A stretch of 41,156 nucleotides of DNA. It comes from Mycolicibacterium llatzerense. GTDB lineage: Bacteria > Actinomycetota > Actinomycetes > Mycobacteriales > Mycobacteriaceae. Below are positions 31,667 through 39,761 of this stretch, piece by piece. The number at the start of each line of letters is the position of its first letter. Within the stretch, counting starts at the first letter, position 1. Both the position numbers and the translations under genes were made by a program. Location: NCBI RefSeq assembly GCF_000878195.1, contig NZ_JXST01000049.1, positions 1-41,156 of the forward strand, read 5' to 3'. The notes beneath the pieces were generated by a model. That model was not told the origin of the DNA and ran no database searches. It worked only from the letters and a program-made list of their open reading frames with translations.

Positions 31667-32119
31667 TTAGGCCACACGCGTCACTATACGGACCGGTATC
31701 CGTGTCGCTGACTGCGTCGCATCACTCATGAGCGCACGTATCTCCAAAGCTGTCGAACTGCGCTTGTATGTAGGAATCGTGACCGGGAGGAAGACGCGGT
31801 TCCCTACACGCACCTCTGTACGGCTGACGAGACCTGTACTCCAACGCTTTATGGCGGGGCTTACCATCGACGTCAGCAAACGGGTAGTAGCGGGTTCCCA
31901 CGCATGCATCGCGAAGCGGGAAGTGAACCACTTCCCTACTGGGATATCGACACGGGTCCCGACGTGATCAGCAAAACCGCACGGTTTCAGGTAAACGGCA
32001 CGTGTCGTGCGCCGTACATCCACAGATGACGGAATACGTTGCTGAATCCCCTTAACAACATGGCTGCCAAACCGTTTCCGACTACGGCTAGCTATACGCT
32101 TACTGTTACGGCTGACCAT
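31667..32119 (-). CDS. hypothetical basic protein, atypical codon use
   Basis: This 150-codon frame has a strong AGGGGAG ribosome site eight bases before ATG 32119. The product is very basic (NSKRIASRSRKRFGSHVVKG) and holds three related short blocks: GTRVDIPVGKW, RTEVRVGNRVFLPV and ATRIPVRIVTR. Third positions are not GC-biased (many CGT, ACA, GTA), unlike its neighbours, so it is either foreign, rapidly changing, or not a true gene. A perfect dyad (31918-31936) lies within it. It lies just upstream of parA. Confidence 0.4.
   Translation of the reverse strand: MVSRNSKRIASRSRKRFGSHVVKGIQQRIPSSVDVRRTTRAVYLKPCGFADHVGTRVDIPVGKWFTSRFAMHAWEPATTRLLTSMVSPAIKRWSTGLVSRTEVRVGNRVFLPVTIPTYKRSSTALEIRALMSDATQSATRIPVRIVTRVA
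31918..31936. repeat. perfect 8-bp dyad near parA
   Basis: GGGAAGTG and CACTTCCC with a 3-nt centre. Similar half sites (TTCCC or GTCCC flanked by CGGG or CTAC) occur nearby at about 31798-31805, 31892-31899 and 31954-31961. They could be partition or replication sites. Confidence 0.4.
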
Positions 32120-32345
32120 GGGTTATTTCTCCCCTAAGTGCAGCTAGCTGCAGAGCCGTGCCAGCATTCGTGGTACCTGCCGCGTGATTAGCGGCGTTAG
32201 CCTGGGTGTGATTATCCGGCTGCATAGCGGTCTGCGCATAGCTGGCGTGTAGTGCATGGGGGAGTGGAGGCGGCCCCCCAGCGTGTGCCAGAACGTCCGC
32301 CGAGTGCGTACAGGGGCTGCGGATACGCATCAGGAGCATCATCAC

Positions 32346-33576
32346 GCCTGATCAGGAGCGGTATTTCCCTGCATTGCACTCATCGAACGTAAACCCGACA
32401 AGCGCTAGGGTGCGGCAGCGACACGGACAGAGCAGGCCACAACACCTCAATCCTCACCGCTCCCAGTGCTTCGCGGTGCAGCCGACGGCGGCCAACGCCG
32501 AGGGGCTGGACCCGCTCGGCATAGATAACAGGTGACGCCTGCTTGGCGCAACGGACGAGCAGGGGAGGGGTTGCACGAAACCAGAACTGTCCGATCACCT
32601 GGTGACAGCAACGCCCGGCGAACGCAATCAGTTGCCGTCACGAACACACTCAATGGGACGGAAAGAGTGAGGCGAGATTCGCACAATCGTGACAGACGAG
32701 AACACAGGTTCTTCGCCATCATTCGCACTGGTACCGCGCACCCTCGTTGGACGTTCAGGAGACAGTTAAGTGGAGTCAGAAGGTGTCCCTATCTGGGCAG
32801 CATGTGGCCCTCACAAAGGAACGCTGCATCGCAGCCCTCCAGGGGTCGCGCGTCGAAACGCCGGGACCTTCCTCGGGGTCCGCAATTTCCACCTGATAGT
32901 CCGCCGATGAGGGTCACACGATCGGTCAGGAGTGCCGACCACCGAGAGGCAACAACGGGGACCGCCTCAACTGATCTTGATTGGGCGACCAGTGCCTCGA
33001 TGCCGTGGCGCTGTACGACGGTCGTGCATGCAGTCTGCCTCGTCGTAGCGAGCAAGGCTCCATCGTCATTACGGCCACGGAATGCTCGCGAAGCGGCGCG
33101 AGGTCACACCCCTGCTGTTCGAATGCCGCCGCCCGCGCGCCCGCACGCGGTGGCCGGACTCGGCGGTCCGCCAGAGCCGCCCGCGGAGTTGGATTTCAGA
33201 CACTATGTCGGCAGGGCGGAAGGGAAGGGGCTGACTACCCGAAAACGCGCCGACCTGCGGAAACGCCACACTCCGATAAGGCGTCCACACCGCCGGACCC
33301 GCGGAATCACGCCTGATCTGTCGGCTACGGCACGCAGGGCGCTCTCGGCACCCGACCCCTTACCTGGGCTGTGTTTGCGCCGCTGCGTGGACACCAGCGG
33401 GTTTTCCCAGGTCGCGGCTCTCAAGCGTGTCCTGGCCGGGCCGGTCATCAGTTCTCGACGCCGCGCAACAGAGTGAGATCGATCCTCCGCGGCGGCGCCG
33501 GCTGGCGCATCGTGTTGAGCCACGGTGGCGGCGCGGCCGATATGGTGGACGTGGCAAGGATCGGAGGTGAGTGGCC
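32346..33576. other. long stretch without a convincing gene
   Basis: About 1.2 kb between the region upstream of parA and the RES pair has no frame with a ribosome site and natural protein composition; the 314-codon frame at 32532-33476 is Arg/Pro/Ser-rich throughout. A direct repeat of ATCAGGAGC lies at its left edge (near 32329 and 32350). It may hold the origin of replication or transfer, but I see no clear iterons or nick site. A weak promoter (TTGAGC 33515-33520, GATATG 33539-33544) leads into the antitoxin gene. Confidence 0.4.
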
Positions 33577-34437
33577 ATGGCGGACGATGTTCGCGGCGAG
33601 GTGACTCGCGTTGGCGCGAACTTGCGAGCAGGTACTCACTACATTGTCGTGCCCGACGGGATGCTCAAGCCGAAAGGCTTCGATCGCGAGGTCGCGCTGC
33701 ACCGTGCCAAGGACGCGAAGCTTGTTGCCACGCAGGGGAAGAGGCGGCGGCATCGTCAGATTCGTGGATGGAAGCGCGCGGCCCCCGTGCGGGAACCGTC
33801 ACCGCCGATCGTGGTCGAGGGCATCAGGTACGCGCAACCAGACTGGGTTGCCAATATCCCTGGCACGCCCAAGCTGCTCGTCGCCGCGCCTGGCCACGAC
33901 GTGACCACCGAGGCCCCGGCCAACGTGCGGGAATACGCCGACCAGCTATTGGCGATCATCGAAGTCAAGTTGAAGGCCCAGCTGAGCACGATCAACGCTG
34001 CTGACATTGATCTAGCCGTGCTCGGCCCAGTCGATGCCGTAGCCGAGAATATGCTCTCTCAGCTGCCTGCAAGTCACCCATTCGACAAGACCATCGGACC
34101 GTTCTACGACCTCACCGGCGCGGCCAACCGGATGCACGTCTCAGAGGACACGGCGCGGGCTCGGGCGGCTGCTCATGAGGTTCTGGCGTGCCCCACCGCC
34201 GAGGGCGACATGGTGTTTCCGACTTTTCAATTCAATTCCGACGGCGCCGTGGTGGCCGGTCTGGATCGTGTGTTGACCGCGCTGGCGGCGGGTACGGCCG
34301 ATCACTGGCAGGTCGCGCTGTGGCTCACGACGCCCAACGAGCAGTTGAAGGGCCGCACGCCGGTTGCGGCCTTGCGGGAGGGGGCGTCGGTGGTGCAGGC
34401 GGTTGCTGAACAGACTGCCGAGCGCTGGTGCCACTGA
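33577..34437 (+). CDS. MbcA/Xre-like antitoxin of RES toxin
   Basis: This 286-residue protein precedes a RES-domain gene and overlaps it by 10 bp. Its C-terminal 60 residues (GLDRVLTALAAGTADHWQVALWL, split by a turn; TTPNEQLKGRTPVAALREG) match the toxin-binding domain (MbcA/ParS/Xre, DUF2384), with the W-L-pn--L-g-tP-e-L signature. An HTH-like part (FYDLTGAANRMHVSEDTARARAAA) lies before it. The N-terminal 130 residues, basic and Pro-rich, have no counterpart in usual antitoxins, which are 110-150 residues long. ATG 33577 with GGAGG nine bases upstream is preferred to GTG 33571. Confidence 0.75.
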   Translation: MADDVRGEVTRVGANLRAGTHYIVVPDGMLKPKGFDREVALHRAKDAKLVATQGKRRRHRQIRGWKRAAPVREPSPPIVVEGIRYAQPDWVANIPGTPKLLVAAPGHDVTTEAPANVREYADQLLAIIEVKLKAQLSTINAADIDLAVLGPVDAVAENMLSQLPASHPFDKTIGPFYDLTGAANRMHVSEDTARARAAAHEVLACPTAEGDMVFPTFQFNSDGAVVAGLDRVLTALAAGTADHWQVALWLTTPNEQLKGRTPVAALREGASVVQAVAEQTAERWCH

Positions 34438-35060
34438 GTCGCACAGGACTGGGGTTGCGCAAGCCTCCGGCCAACATCGATGGGTTTCCAACCAAGCAGC
34501 TCCGTAAAGGCAAGGCGCTCTATCGGGCTCACCGCAGGGACGTGGGGCCGTGGTGGTTTGCCAGCGACGACGGCGGCCGCTTCAACCTGGACCCGCCGGC
34601 GGGAACCTGTTATCTGGCGATCGACGAGGAAACAGCGCTGCGGGAGCGCCTGGGCCGCGCGATGGTCCGGCGGGGAGTGGTGTCGCAGGGCTGGGCTGAC
34701 GAGACGGTGGTATCGAAGGTGGCTGTGTTCAGGGGCGGTCGCGTCGCGAACACGTGCCACCGTGAGGCGACCAAGCACGGTCTGACCCGCGAGATTGCCA
34801 CCTACGCCCGGCGCGGCTACGGGCTGACCCGCTTGTGGGCGCGGCGGTTCCACGCACTGGGGCTGCGCGGCATTCTGTACGAGTCCAGGTTCACCACGGT
34901 CACCAAGCCGAACGCGTACGCGCTGTTCGACGATGCCGGGGCGAAGTCGTGGCCGGATGATCCAGCCCCGGCATCGGGTGCCGATGCGTGCAGGCGGGCC
35001 GGTCTCCAAGTCCTCGGGCCGCCGTCAGGCAAGTCGCTGCGTGTTGTCCGCGGCGTCTGA
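34428..35060 (+). CDS. RES-domain NAD-consuming toxin (MbcT-like)
   Basis: This 210-residue RES-domain protein belongs to the toxin family that destroys cellular NAD+. The three family residues can be placed as R33 (LYRAHR), E73 (ETALRERLG) and S153 (YESRF). The strands TCYLAIDEE and RGILYES are typical. It starts with GTG 34428 inside the end of the antitoxin gene. With VapBC and Fic it is the third addiction module in the window. Confidence 0.85.
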   Translation: MPLSRTGLGLRKPPANIDGFPTKQLRKGKALYRAHRRDVGPWWFASDDGGRFNLDPPAGTCYLAIDEETALRERLGRAMVRRGVVSQGWADETVVSKVAVFRGGRVANTCHREATKHGLTREIATYARRGYGLTRLWARRFHALGLRGILYESRFTTVTKPNAYALFDDAGAKSWPDDPAPASGADACRRAGLQVLGPPSGKSLRVVRGV

Positions 35061-35122
35061 CTGTTGGTGGCCGTGCCAGCGTCGCGATACGAGGGCTGGA
35101 CGTTGCCGATCGGCGGCCGTTT

Positions 35123-35581
35123 CTACGTTTTCGCGACCTGGCTCAGGGTAGTGATGGTCTGGCTCAAGGACGCAATCGTGTTCAGGAGCTCGTTCTTATC
35201 GTGTTCGAGTCGATCAATGCGCGCTTGAAGTTCATGCTCCCGTCGGCGGGAGGCCTCCAAGTCCGCGCCTTGCAGCAGCACAAGGTGCTCCAAGTCCTGC
35301 GTGGGTGCGGCCGTGGCGGGCGGCCACCGTCCGATTGTGCGCAGGTGATTCTCGAAACTGTCAGCGTTCAAGAACCATTGTTCTGCGCCCCGGCGGCCTG
35401 CGATGTGCCCGCGCTCGCTCTGCACGGGGGAGTCGTCGCGGCTGGCCAGATCAGTGGCCCAGCGTGGTGTGAAGCCGGCGAGCTTTCCGGCTTGTCCGGC
35501 GAGGTAGGCGCGGCGGCCTGTTGGGCTGATCACCTCGCCATGCTCGCCGCCTGGCCACGGCGTCCCCGCTGGGCCGTTCAT
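35123..35581 (-). CDS. hypothetical protein with C-terminal coiled coil
   Basis: This 152-residue protein has a possible start at ATG 35581. The N-terminal part holds ISPTGRRAYLAGQAGKLAGF, which could form an HTH-like unit. The C-terminal 60 residues form a clear heptad coiled coil (LEASRRREHELQARIDRLEH, then NELLNTIASLSQTITTLSQ). It is divergent from the small gene at 35838, with three palindromes between them. A DNA-binding or regulatory role is possible but unproven. Confidence 0.55.
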   Translation of the reverse strand: MNGPAGTPWPGGEHGEVISPTGRRAYLAGQAGKLAGFTPRWATDLASRDDSPVQSERGHIAGRRGAEQWFLNADSFENHLRTIGRWPPATAAPTQDLEHLVLLQGADLEASRRREHELQARIDRLEHDKNELLNTIASLSQTITTLSQVAKT

Positions 35582-35598
35582 GGGTGCAACTGTAGCTT

Positions 35599-35783
35599 AT
35601 TCCGGAATGATTCCGGCTTTGGTGCAGCAGCTTTCCGCAATCTGAGCACTGTTGCCGTAGCCGCGACACGACTTCCGGCTTCATTCCGGAATCACGCGCG
35701 CTCGTTTAGACTCTCAACCAGTAACAAAATGACGTGTGACCTGCTTCAACAGCCCGGCAGTAGAACGGAACGGATTCCGGAAT
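35599..35783. promoter_or_regulatory. three identical ATTCCGGAAT operator palindromes
   Basis: The 10-bp palindrome ATTCCGGAAT occurs at 35599-35608, 35683-35692 and 35774-35783, that is 84 and 91 bp apart. Half sites TTCCGG lie at 35611-35616 and 35673-35678. All fall in the gap between two divergent genes. They are probably binding sites for one of the two products. A promoter candidate (TTTAGA ... TAACAAAAT, about 35705-35731) lies between sites two and three. Confidence 0.65.
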
Positions 35784-35837
35784 CGGCTCCGTCGCCGCGG
35801 TAGTGGATGCACGTCGCAGACAGGAAACGGAGCACGG

Positions 35838-36134
35838 ATGGCCGACAAGTCCAGCACCGCGGTACTTGATGAAGCCTCAGCTCGCCGCAAGCGGCGCCAA
35901 GGCTCGGAAACCCGCAAGTTGAATGCGACCTTGCAGGTCCGCTACAACCAGGATGCTCTTGAAGCTCTGTCTGCGCGCGGGGGCAACCGTCTACCCGAGC
36001 TGATCCGGCAATACGGGGATTACCTGACTGAAATGCTGCCGGTTGCCGATGCCATGGGTGTTGACCCGTTGGAGTTGTTGCGGAAGACGGCGAGCGCCCT
36101 GATCGACGGCGAACAGCACAGGCAAGCCTCCTAA
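35838..36134 (+). CDS. small DNA-binding candidate (ribbon-helix-helix-like)
   Basis: This 98-residue protein is basic at its N-terminus (RRKRRQGSETRKLNATLQVR). A strand-helix-helix pattern follows (KLNATLQVRYNQDALEAL, NRLPELIRQYGDYLTEML), which could be ribbon-helix-helix. The C-terminal helix is DPLELLRKTASALIDG. ATG 35838 has CGGAG upstream. It lies directly downstream of the three palindromes and just before the convergent rep gene, so it may be a copy-number or transfer regulator. Confidence 0.6.
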   Translation: MADKSSTAVLDEASARRKRRQGSETRKLNATLQVRYNQDALEALSARGGNRLPELIRQYGDYLTEMLPVADAMGVDPLELLRKTASALIDGEQHRQAS

Positions 36135-36190
36135 CTGCTGCGCGTTAGCCCTTTCTGATTGGGACTGCTGGCGGTTGAGCCTTCCGTCGT

Positions 36191-38158
36191 CTAGCGGCTA
36201 GCGACGATGCGGCCGCCGAGAATTTCGGCCACGAGGTCGAGCGCTTGGCGTTCAGCCTCGATGTCGTTCTCAGCTGGTGGGCCGTGGGCGAGCGCGGCGG
36301 CCCAAAAGGTCCGGTCGACCTCGGGGTCCTCGGGGGGCATTGCTCGGGTGATTTTGTTCATTTCGGCGTCGGCGCGGCTCTGGTCGCGATCGGCGAGCCA
36401 TGCTTGCCATTGGTCACGTTGGGCCCGGTAGCGGGCGATGCGTTCCTGGCGAACGCTGTCGGTGTCGTGGGCGGCGGCAAGGCTGTCGAGTGTTGTTGCA
36501 CCGGGGGCAACGGTGCCTCGGCCGGTGCGGGTGATCAAGCCGAGGATTTCCAGTGCCGTCAGTGACTCGTCGCCGGCGGTTGCAGACACTCGAGCCGCGG
36601 CGAGAATGTCCGCGCGGTTGGTCAACCCGTAGTAGGCGACGAGCTCGTAGACGCGTCGCAGGTGATGGCCGGCGACCCACCAACCGTCGTGGACGGGCTC
36701 GATCCGTACCTGTTCGGCCCTGGCCGGGTCGCTGGCGATGCCGTGTGGCGTTGTGAGGGCGTAGTAGTCGGCGTCCCCGTTCACGGCTTGTCGAGTCAAG
36801 ATGAGGGGTGCTCCCGGGCGGTCTCGCAAGTCGCGCAGCACGCGCCATACCGCATCCGGGCTGAGCAGGCCGGCGCCGAGTGACAGGTTGCGGCCGCCTA
36901 CTCCTACCACCCAAACCCCGTTGATGAGTTCACCGGCGGTCAGGGCGTGCCAGGCGAGGGTTTGTAGGACGGCGTGCACGGTCCAGCGGTACCGTTTCCC
37001 GGCGTATTCGTAGTCGGCCCATTCCATAGCCGTGGACAGCCAGCGCCGTAGTTCTGCCGGTCCCCACGGACCGGTCCGGTTCTCCCCGCTTCCTGCTGTA
37101 CCCCCCGGTGAGTTCTTCCCCTTGTGCTGCGGGTGGCGGTATTTGAGTGTGTTGGTGCACAGCCAGGTCAGGGCCTTGGTGAAGTCCCTGTCGAGGGCGT
37201 TGCCGGCGCGGTGCTGGTACCGGGCGAAGGCTTGGCCGAGGCCGTGCTGCCATGGCCCGCCGGGGGCCATGAGTTCGGCGATGCTGGCGCGGCTGTGGCC
37301 GCGCGCGATGGCGGCGCAGATGACGGCCATCCGGGCTTCAGAGGGGCTGTCCCATTGGCGTTGCCCGTTGGCGATGACGCCGTGGACGGCGAAGTCGGTG
37401 ATTTCCGGGTCGATGGGGTCGTTGCGTACGTAGGCCGGCGCCAGGCGCTGATCGTCGCCGGTGCCGGTGCAGTACGCGTCGATGGCGACGGTGCCGGCCT
37501 GTGTTGGGGCGTCTGGTTCGGCGGGGTCGATCGGTCGGGGCTTGACGGCGCCGAGCAGCTCGTAGAGGCGGGGCAGGAGGCTGGGCTCCGAGCGGGTGGC
37601 GAACGCCTCGACGGCGTCGGCGAGGGTCCCGTCGAGTTGGCGGTACCCGCCGTTCTTGGCCGGTGTTCCTGGTGCGCTCAGGCAGGCGTATTGCGGGTCG
37701 GTGGTGTTGGGGTTGGAGTCGAGTGTGGGCAGCCGCGCGGCTAGCAGTCGGGCGATGTTTTTCAGCTCGGCGAAGCTGGCTGTGGTGCCGATGGCCAAGG
37801 GGCACAACAGGTGGCCGCCGCTGGGGGAGTGGTCGCTGACCACTTTGCCGCCGCAGCGGGTGATCCATTCGGCTGCGGTGGCCATGTCGGCATCGACCTG
37901 GGCGCGATCGCCGCGTTTGTCGTCGAAATCCAGGTACAGGAGTGCGGTCCGCAGGCCTTTGCGCGTGAATGGGTACAGCGCGGCGGGCCGGGTGGGCAGC
38001 GTCTTGGTCAGGTCCGCGGTGTCAGAGAATTTGCCGGTAGCCGGGTTGTAGAGGCGCATCGAGCGCCGGCCAGGCGCGCTGATCAGTGGTGCAAGGGTCT
38101 TCCAGACACGCTCGGGTGACTCTGGAGCGACCGATGGGTGGGCTGCGGTCACCGTCAT
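36191..38158 (-). CDS. plasmid replication protein with primase-polymerase-like domain
   Basis: This 655-residue protein probably initiates plasmid replication. The N-terminal part looks like an archaeo-eukaryotic primase domain: LLYLDFDDKRG (D77, D79) supplies the metal-binding acidic pair, and VVSDHSPSGGHLL (H116) matches the S-G-H motif. The middle (about 280-390) holds a helical region typical of such Rep proteins, and winged-helix-like DNA-binding segments lie near 395-560. The start is uncertain: ATG 38158 lacks a ribosome site, and the frame is open to TTG 38233. A candidate antisense RNA overlaps its leader. Confidence 0.7.
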   Translation of the reverse strand: MTVTAAHPSVAPESPERVWKTLAPLISAPGRRSMRLYNPATGKFSDTADLTKTLPTRPAALYPFTRKGLRTALLYLDFDDKRGDRAQVDADMATAAEWITRCGGKVVSDHSPSGGHLLCPLAIGTTASFAELKNIARLLAARLPTLDSNPNTTDPQYACLSAPGTPAKNGGYRQLDGTLADAVEAFATRSEPSLLPRLYELLGAVKPRPIDPAEPDAPTQAGTVAIDAYCTGTGDDQRLAPAYVRNDPIDPEITDFAVHGVIANGQRQWDSPSEARMAVICAAIARGHSRASIAELMAPGGPWQHGLGQAFARYQHRAGNALDRDFTKALTWLCTNTLKYRHPQHKGKNSPGGTAGSGENRTGPWGPAELRRWLSTAMEWADYEYAGKRYRWTVHAVLQTLAWHALTAGELINGVWVVGVGGRNLSLGAGLLSPDAVWRVLRDLRDRPGAPLILTRQAVNGDADYYALTTPHGIASDPARAEQVRIEPVHDGWWVAGHHLRRVYELVAYYGLTNRADILAAARVSATAGDESLTALEILGLITRTGRGTVAPGATTLDSLAAAHDTDSVRQERIARYRAQRDQWQAWLADRDQSRADAEMNKITRAMPPEDPEVDRTFWAAALAHGPPAENDIEAERQALDLVAEILGGRIVASR

Positions 38159-38262
38159 GGCTGGTGCGGCAGCGCTGTATCGGCCGCCGGGCGGGTGGGC
38201 CAGGCGGTGCGGTGGTTGTCTCTGGGTGAGCAATCCGGTTGGTCACAGTTTGCGCAGTCCCC

Positions 38263-38291
38263 TAGACCTGGTTGTGGGTATGCGCTACCGT
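38263..38291 (+). promoter_or_regulatory. promoter for candidate antisense RNA
   Basis: TAGACC (38263-38268), a 17-bp spacer and TACCGT (38286-38291) face away from rep on the plus strand. Transcription would begin near 38298. Confidence 0.45.
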
Positions 38292-38297
38292 GAGGAC

Positions 38298-38428
38298 TGC
38301 TTGAGCTGGTTGGCATCAAAGCGCCCTTCTAAAGGGTGGTGCGGAGGCACCGAACACCTGAGCTGCTACTCGGGTGACAAGTTCAGAAGCGTTTACCCTC
38401 GGCCGCTAACCGGGGGTTTCGCTTTTTC
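38298..38428 (+). ncRNA. candidate countertranscribed RNA over the rep leader
   Basis: The stretch from a likely promoter to a likely terminator contains no gene but several hairpins: CCCTT/AAGGG (near 38325-38336), GGTGC/GCACC (near 38337-38351), and CACC-GAG / CTC-GGTG (near 38355-38376). The rep mRNA, on the opposite strand, must start to the right of 38158 and may be complementary to it. A short, structured antisense RNA in this place is the usual copy-number control of many plasmids. Size would be about 130 nt. Confidence 0.5.
38387..38427 (+). terminator. intrinsic terminator
   Basis: AAGCG (38387-38391) pairs with CGCTT (38420-38424). Inside this is a C/G-rich stem, CCCTCGG with CCGGGGG, with one G-T pair. 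It ends in TTTTT (38423-38427). This is the best U-tract terminator in the window, and it points on the plus strand. Confidence 0.7.
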
Positions 38429-38919
38429 TGGGTCTTGGTGGGCCTACCGCGTATGGATATGCAGTTGTGGTGTGCTGACTGTTGGTGACGCCCGATGCTG
38501 CGCGGGCTGGCTTGATGTTCCTCTCGTTACCGGTGGGACTCGTGTTGCGGGCAAGTCTGACACTCGGTGCGCGGTAATACCGCGTAGACACGCCGGTCAG
38601 GTGGCGAAAGCCAACCCACTGGGCGACCGCCACGCACGGCGGCTCGTTTGGCCCCGGTTGGTAGGTGCTTCGGACTAGGTGCTTTTTCGGCCCTTCTCGG
38701 GCGGATGTGAGGGAGGCGGCCGTCAGTGGCCGCACGGATCGCATTTCTCACGGTGAGTTCCCCCTGGATGTGGCCGAAGCCGTCGTGTGGGTCGAGCCGG
38801 GACGAACCTGATGCACTCAAACCTTGCGCACTAGACGAATGATGCTACACACTAGGCAATGAGTAAACGCAAGTGACGCAAATTGTTGATTCGCATCTGT
38901 GATGTCGAAAGGATTTGGG
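38429..38919. other. intergenic region between rep leader and espC-like genes
   Basis: This 490-bp region lacks a convincing gene. It contains the palindrome CGCGGTAATACCGCG (38570-38584, 7-bp arms around one base), a possible regulator or recombination site. The last 90 bases are AT-rich, with a promoter candidate TTGCGC ... TACACA near 38824-38851 for the EspC-like genes. Confidence 0.4.
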
Positions 38920-39369
38920 ATGACCGAACCGATAACCCTCGATACCGAGCCCGCGCAGCAGGCTGCCCTGGCCTGGCGTGACTATGGTGACCAGGTGCGG
39001 GCCCACGGCCAGAACCACCACCTGACCCTTGATGAGCTGCGCGCGACGGTCGGTGACGCGTACAGCCCCTACGTCGATGCCAAGCAAGCCGAATTGCGGG
39101 CCCGCCAAGCCGCCTATGCCCGGGCCGCGGCCATCGCTCATGGCCACGCGCAGCGCCTGTCCAACACGGCCACCATCTTCGAGACCACCGACGATGACGC
39201 CGCAGTACGTATGAACGCCCTGCTGGCTGACGGCCCGGAATTCCCTGGGACGCAAAGCATTCGGCCGGTGAGCAACAACACCGTCAGTGACGAGGAAGCC
39301 CAGTTGAACGTGGAGAACATGGACCGCATCGCCAAATCCGATCTTCCTGGCGCGGGCATGCAGTTCTAA
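38920..39369 (+). CDS. EspC-like ESX substrate, first copy
   Basis: This 149-residue protein is mostly helical and of the EspC/DUF2580 type. A helix-turn-helix hairpin (about 10-95) ends in SNTATIFETTDDDAA. FETTD is a Phe form of the YxxxD/E type VII export signal. His-rich QNHHLTLDEL lies near residue 30. A 45-residue polar C-terminal extension is lacking in the second copy. ATG 38920 has GAAAGGA six bases upstream. It probably starts an operon with the next two genes. Confidence 0.7.
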   Translation: MTEPITLDTEPAQQAALAWRDYGDQVRAHGQNHHLTLDELRATVGDAYSPYVDAKQAELRARQAAYARAAAIAHGHAQRLSNTATIFETTDDDAAVRMNALLADGPEFPGTQSIRPVSNNTVSDEEAQLNVENMDRIAKSDLPGAGMQF

Positions 39370-39437
39370 CGGTTCCTCTGTTCAGGGTCTGCGCGACCAG
39401 CGACTATTACGAGACGAACTTTCGAAAGGGGTCAGAG

Positions 39438-39752
39438 ATGTCGGAACCGATTTCTCTTGATGACGAGGCCGCCAAGCAGGCGGTCCAGGAGTGGCATGCC
39501 TATGCGGACAAGGTGCATGCCCACGGCCAGAACCACCACATGACCCTCGAAGAAATCCGCGTCGCCGTGGGGGACACCTACGCCCCGTTCGTCGCGGCGA
39601 AGCAGGCAGAGATGCAGGCCCGCGAAGCGGCCTACGCCCGGGCTGCGGCCACCGCGCGTGGTCACGCGCAGCGCCTGTCCAACACAGCCACCATCTTCGA
39701 GACCACCGACGATGACGCCGCGGCGCGGATCAACCGCATCGTGGACGCGTAG
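39438..39752 (+). CDS. EspC-like ESX substrate, second copy
   Basis: This 104-residue paralogue of the gene just upstream matches it along nearly its whole length (GQNHHMTLEEIRVAVGDTYAP; RGHAQRLSNTATIFETTDDD). It shares the FETTD export-type motif and stops soon after it. ATG 39438 has AAAGGGG upstream. It lies 9 bp before the EspB-like gene. EspC-type proteins are often co-secreted with an EspB-type partner, which fits this gene order. Confidence 0.72.
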   Translation: MSEPISLDDEAAKQAVQEWHAYADKVHAHGQNHHMTLEEIRVAVGDTYAPFVAAKQAEMQAREAAYARAAATARGHAQRLSNTATIFETTDDDAAARINRIVDA

Positions 39753-39761
39753 CCTGCGATT

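Noticed and set aside
32106..32345. 79-codon minus-strand frame ending just inside the 150-codon gene
   Set aside because: Composition at the end (HTQANAANHAAGTTNAG) is not impossible, but it lacks a ribosome site and a family; evidence is too thin.
32532..33476. 314-codon plus-strand frame
   Set aside because: Arg/Pro/Ser-rich throughout, no ribosome site, no domain; treated as non-coding.
38298..38428. tRNA or known riboswitch in the structured region
   Set aside because: No cloverleaf with a T-loop consensus and no known aptamer core. An antisense RNA fits the position better.
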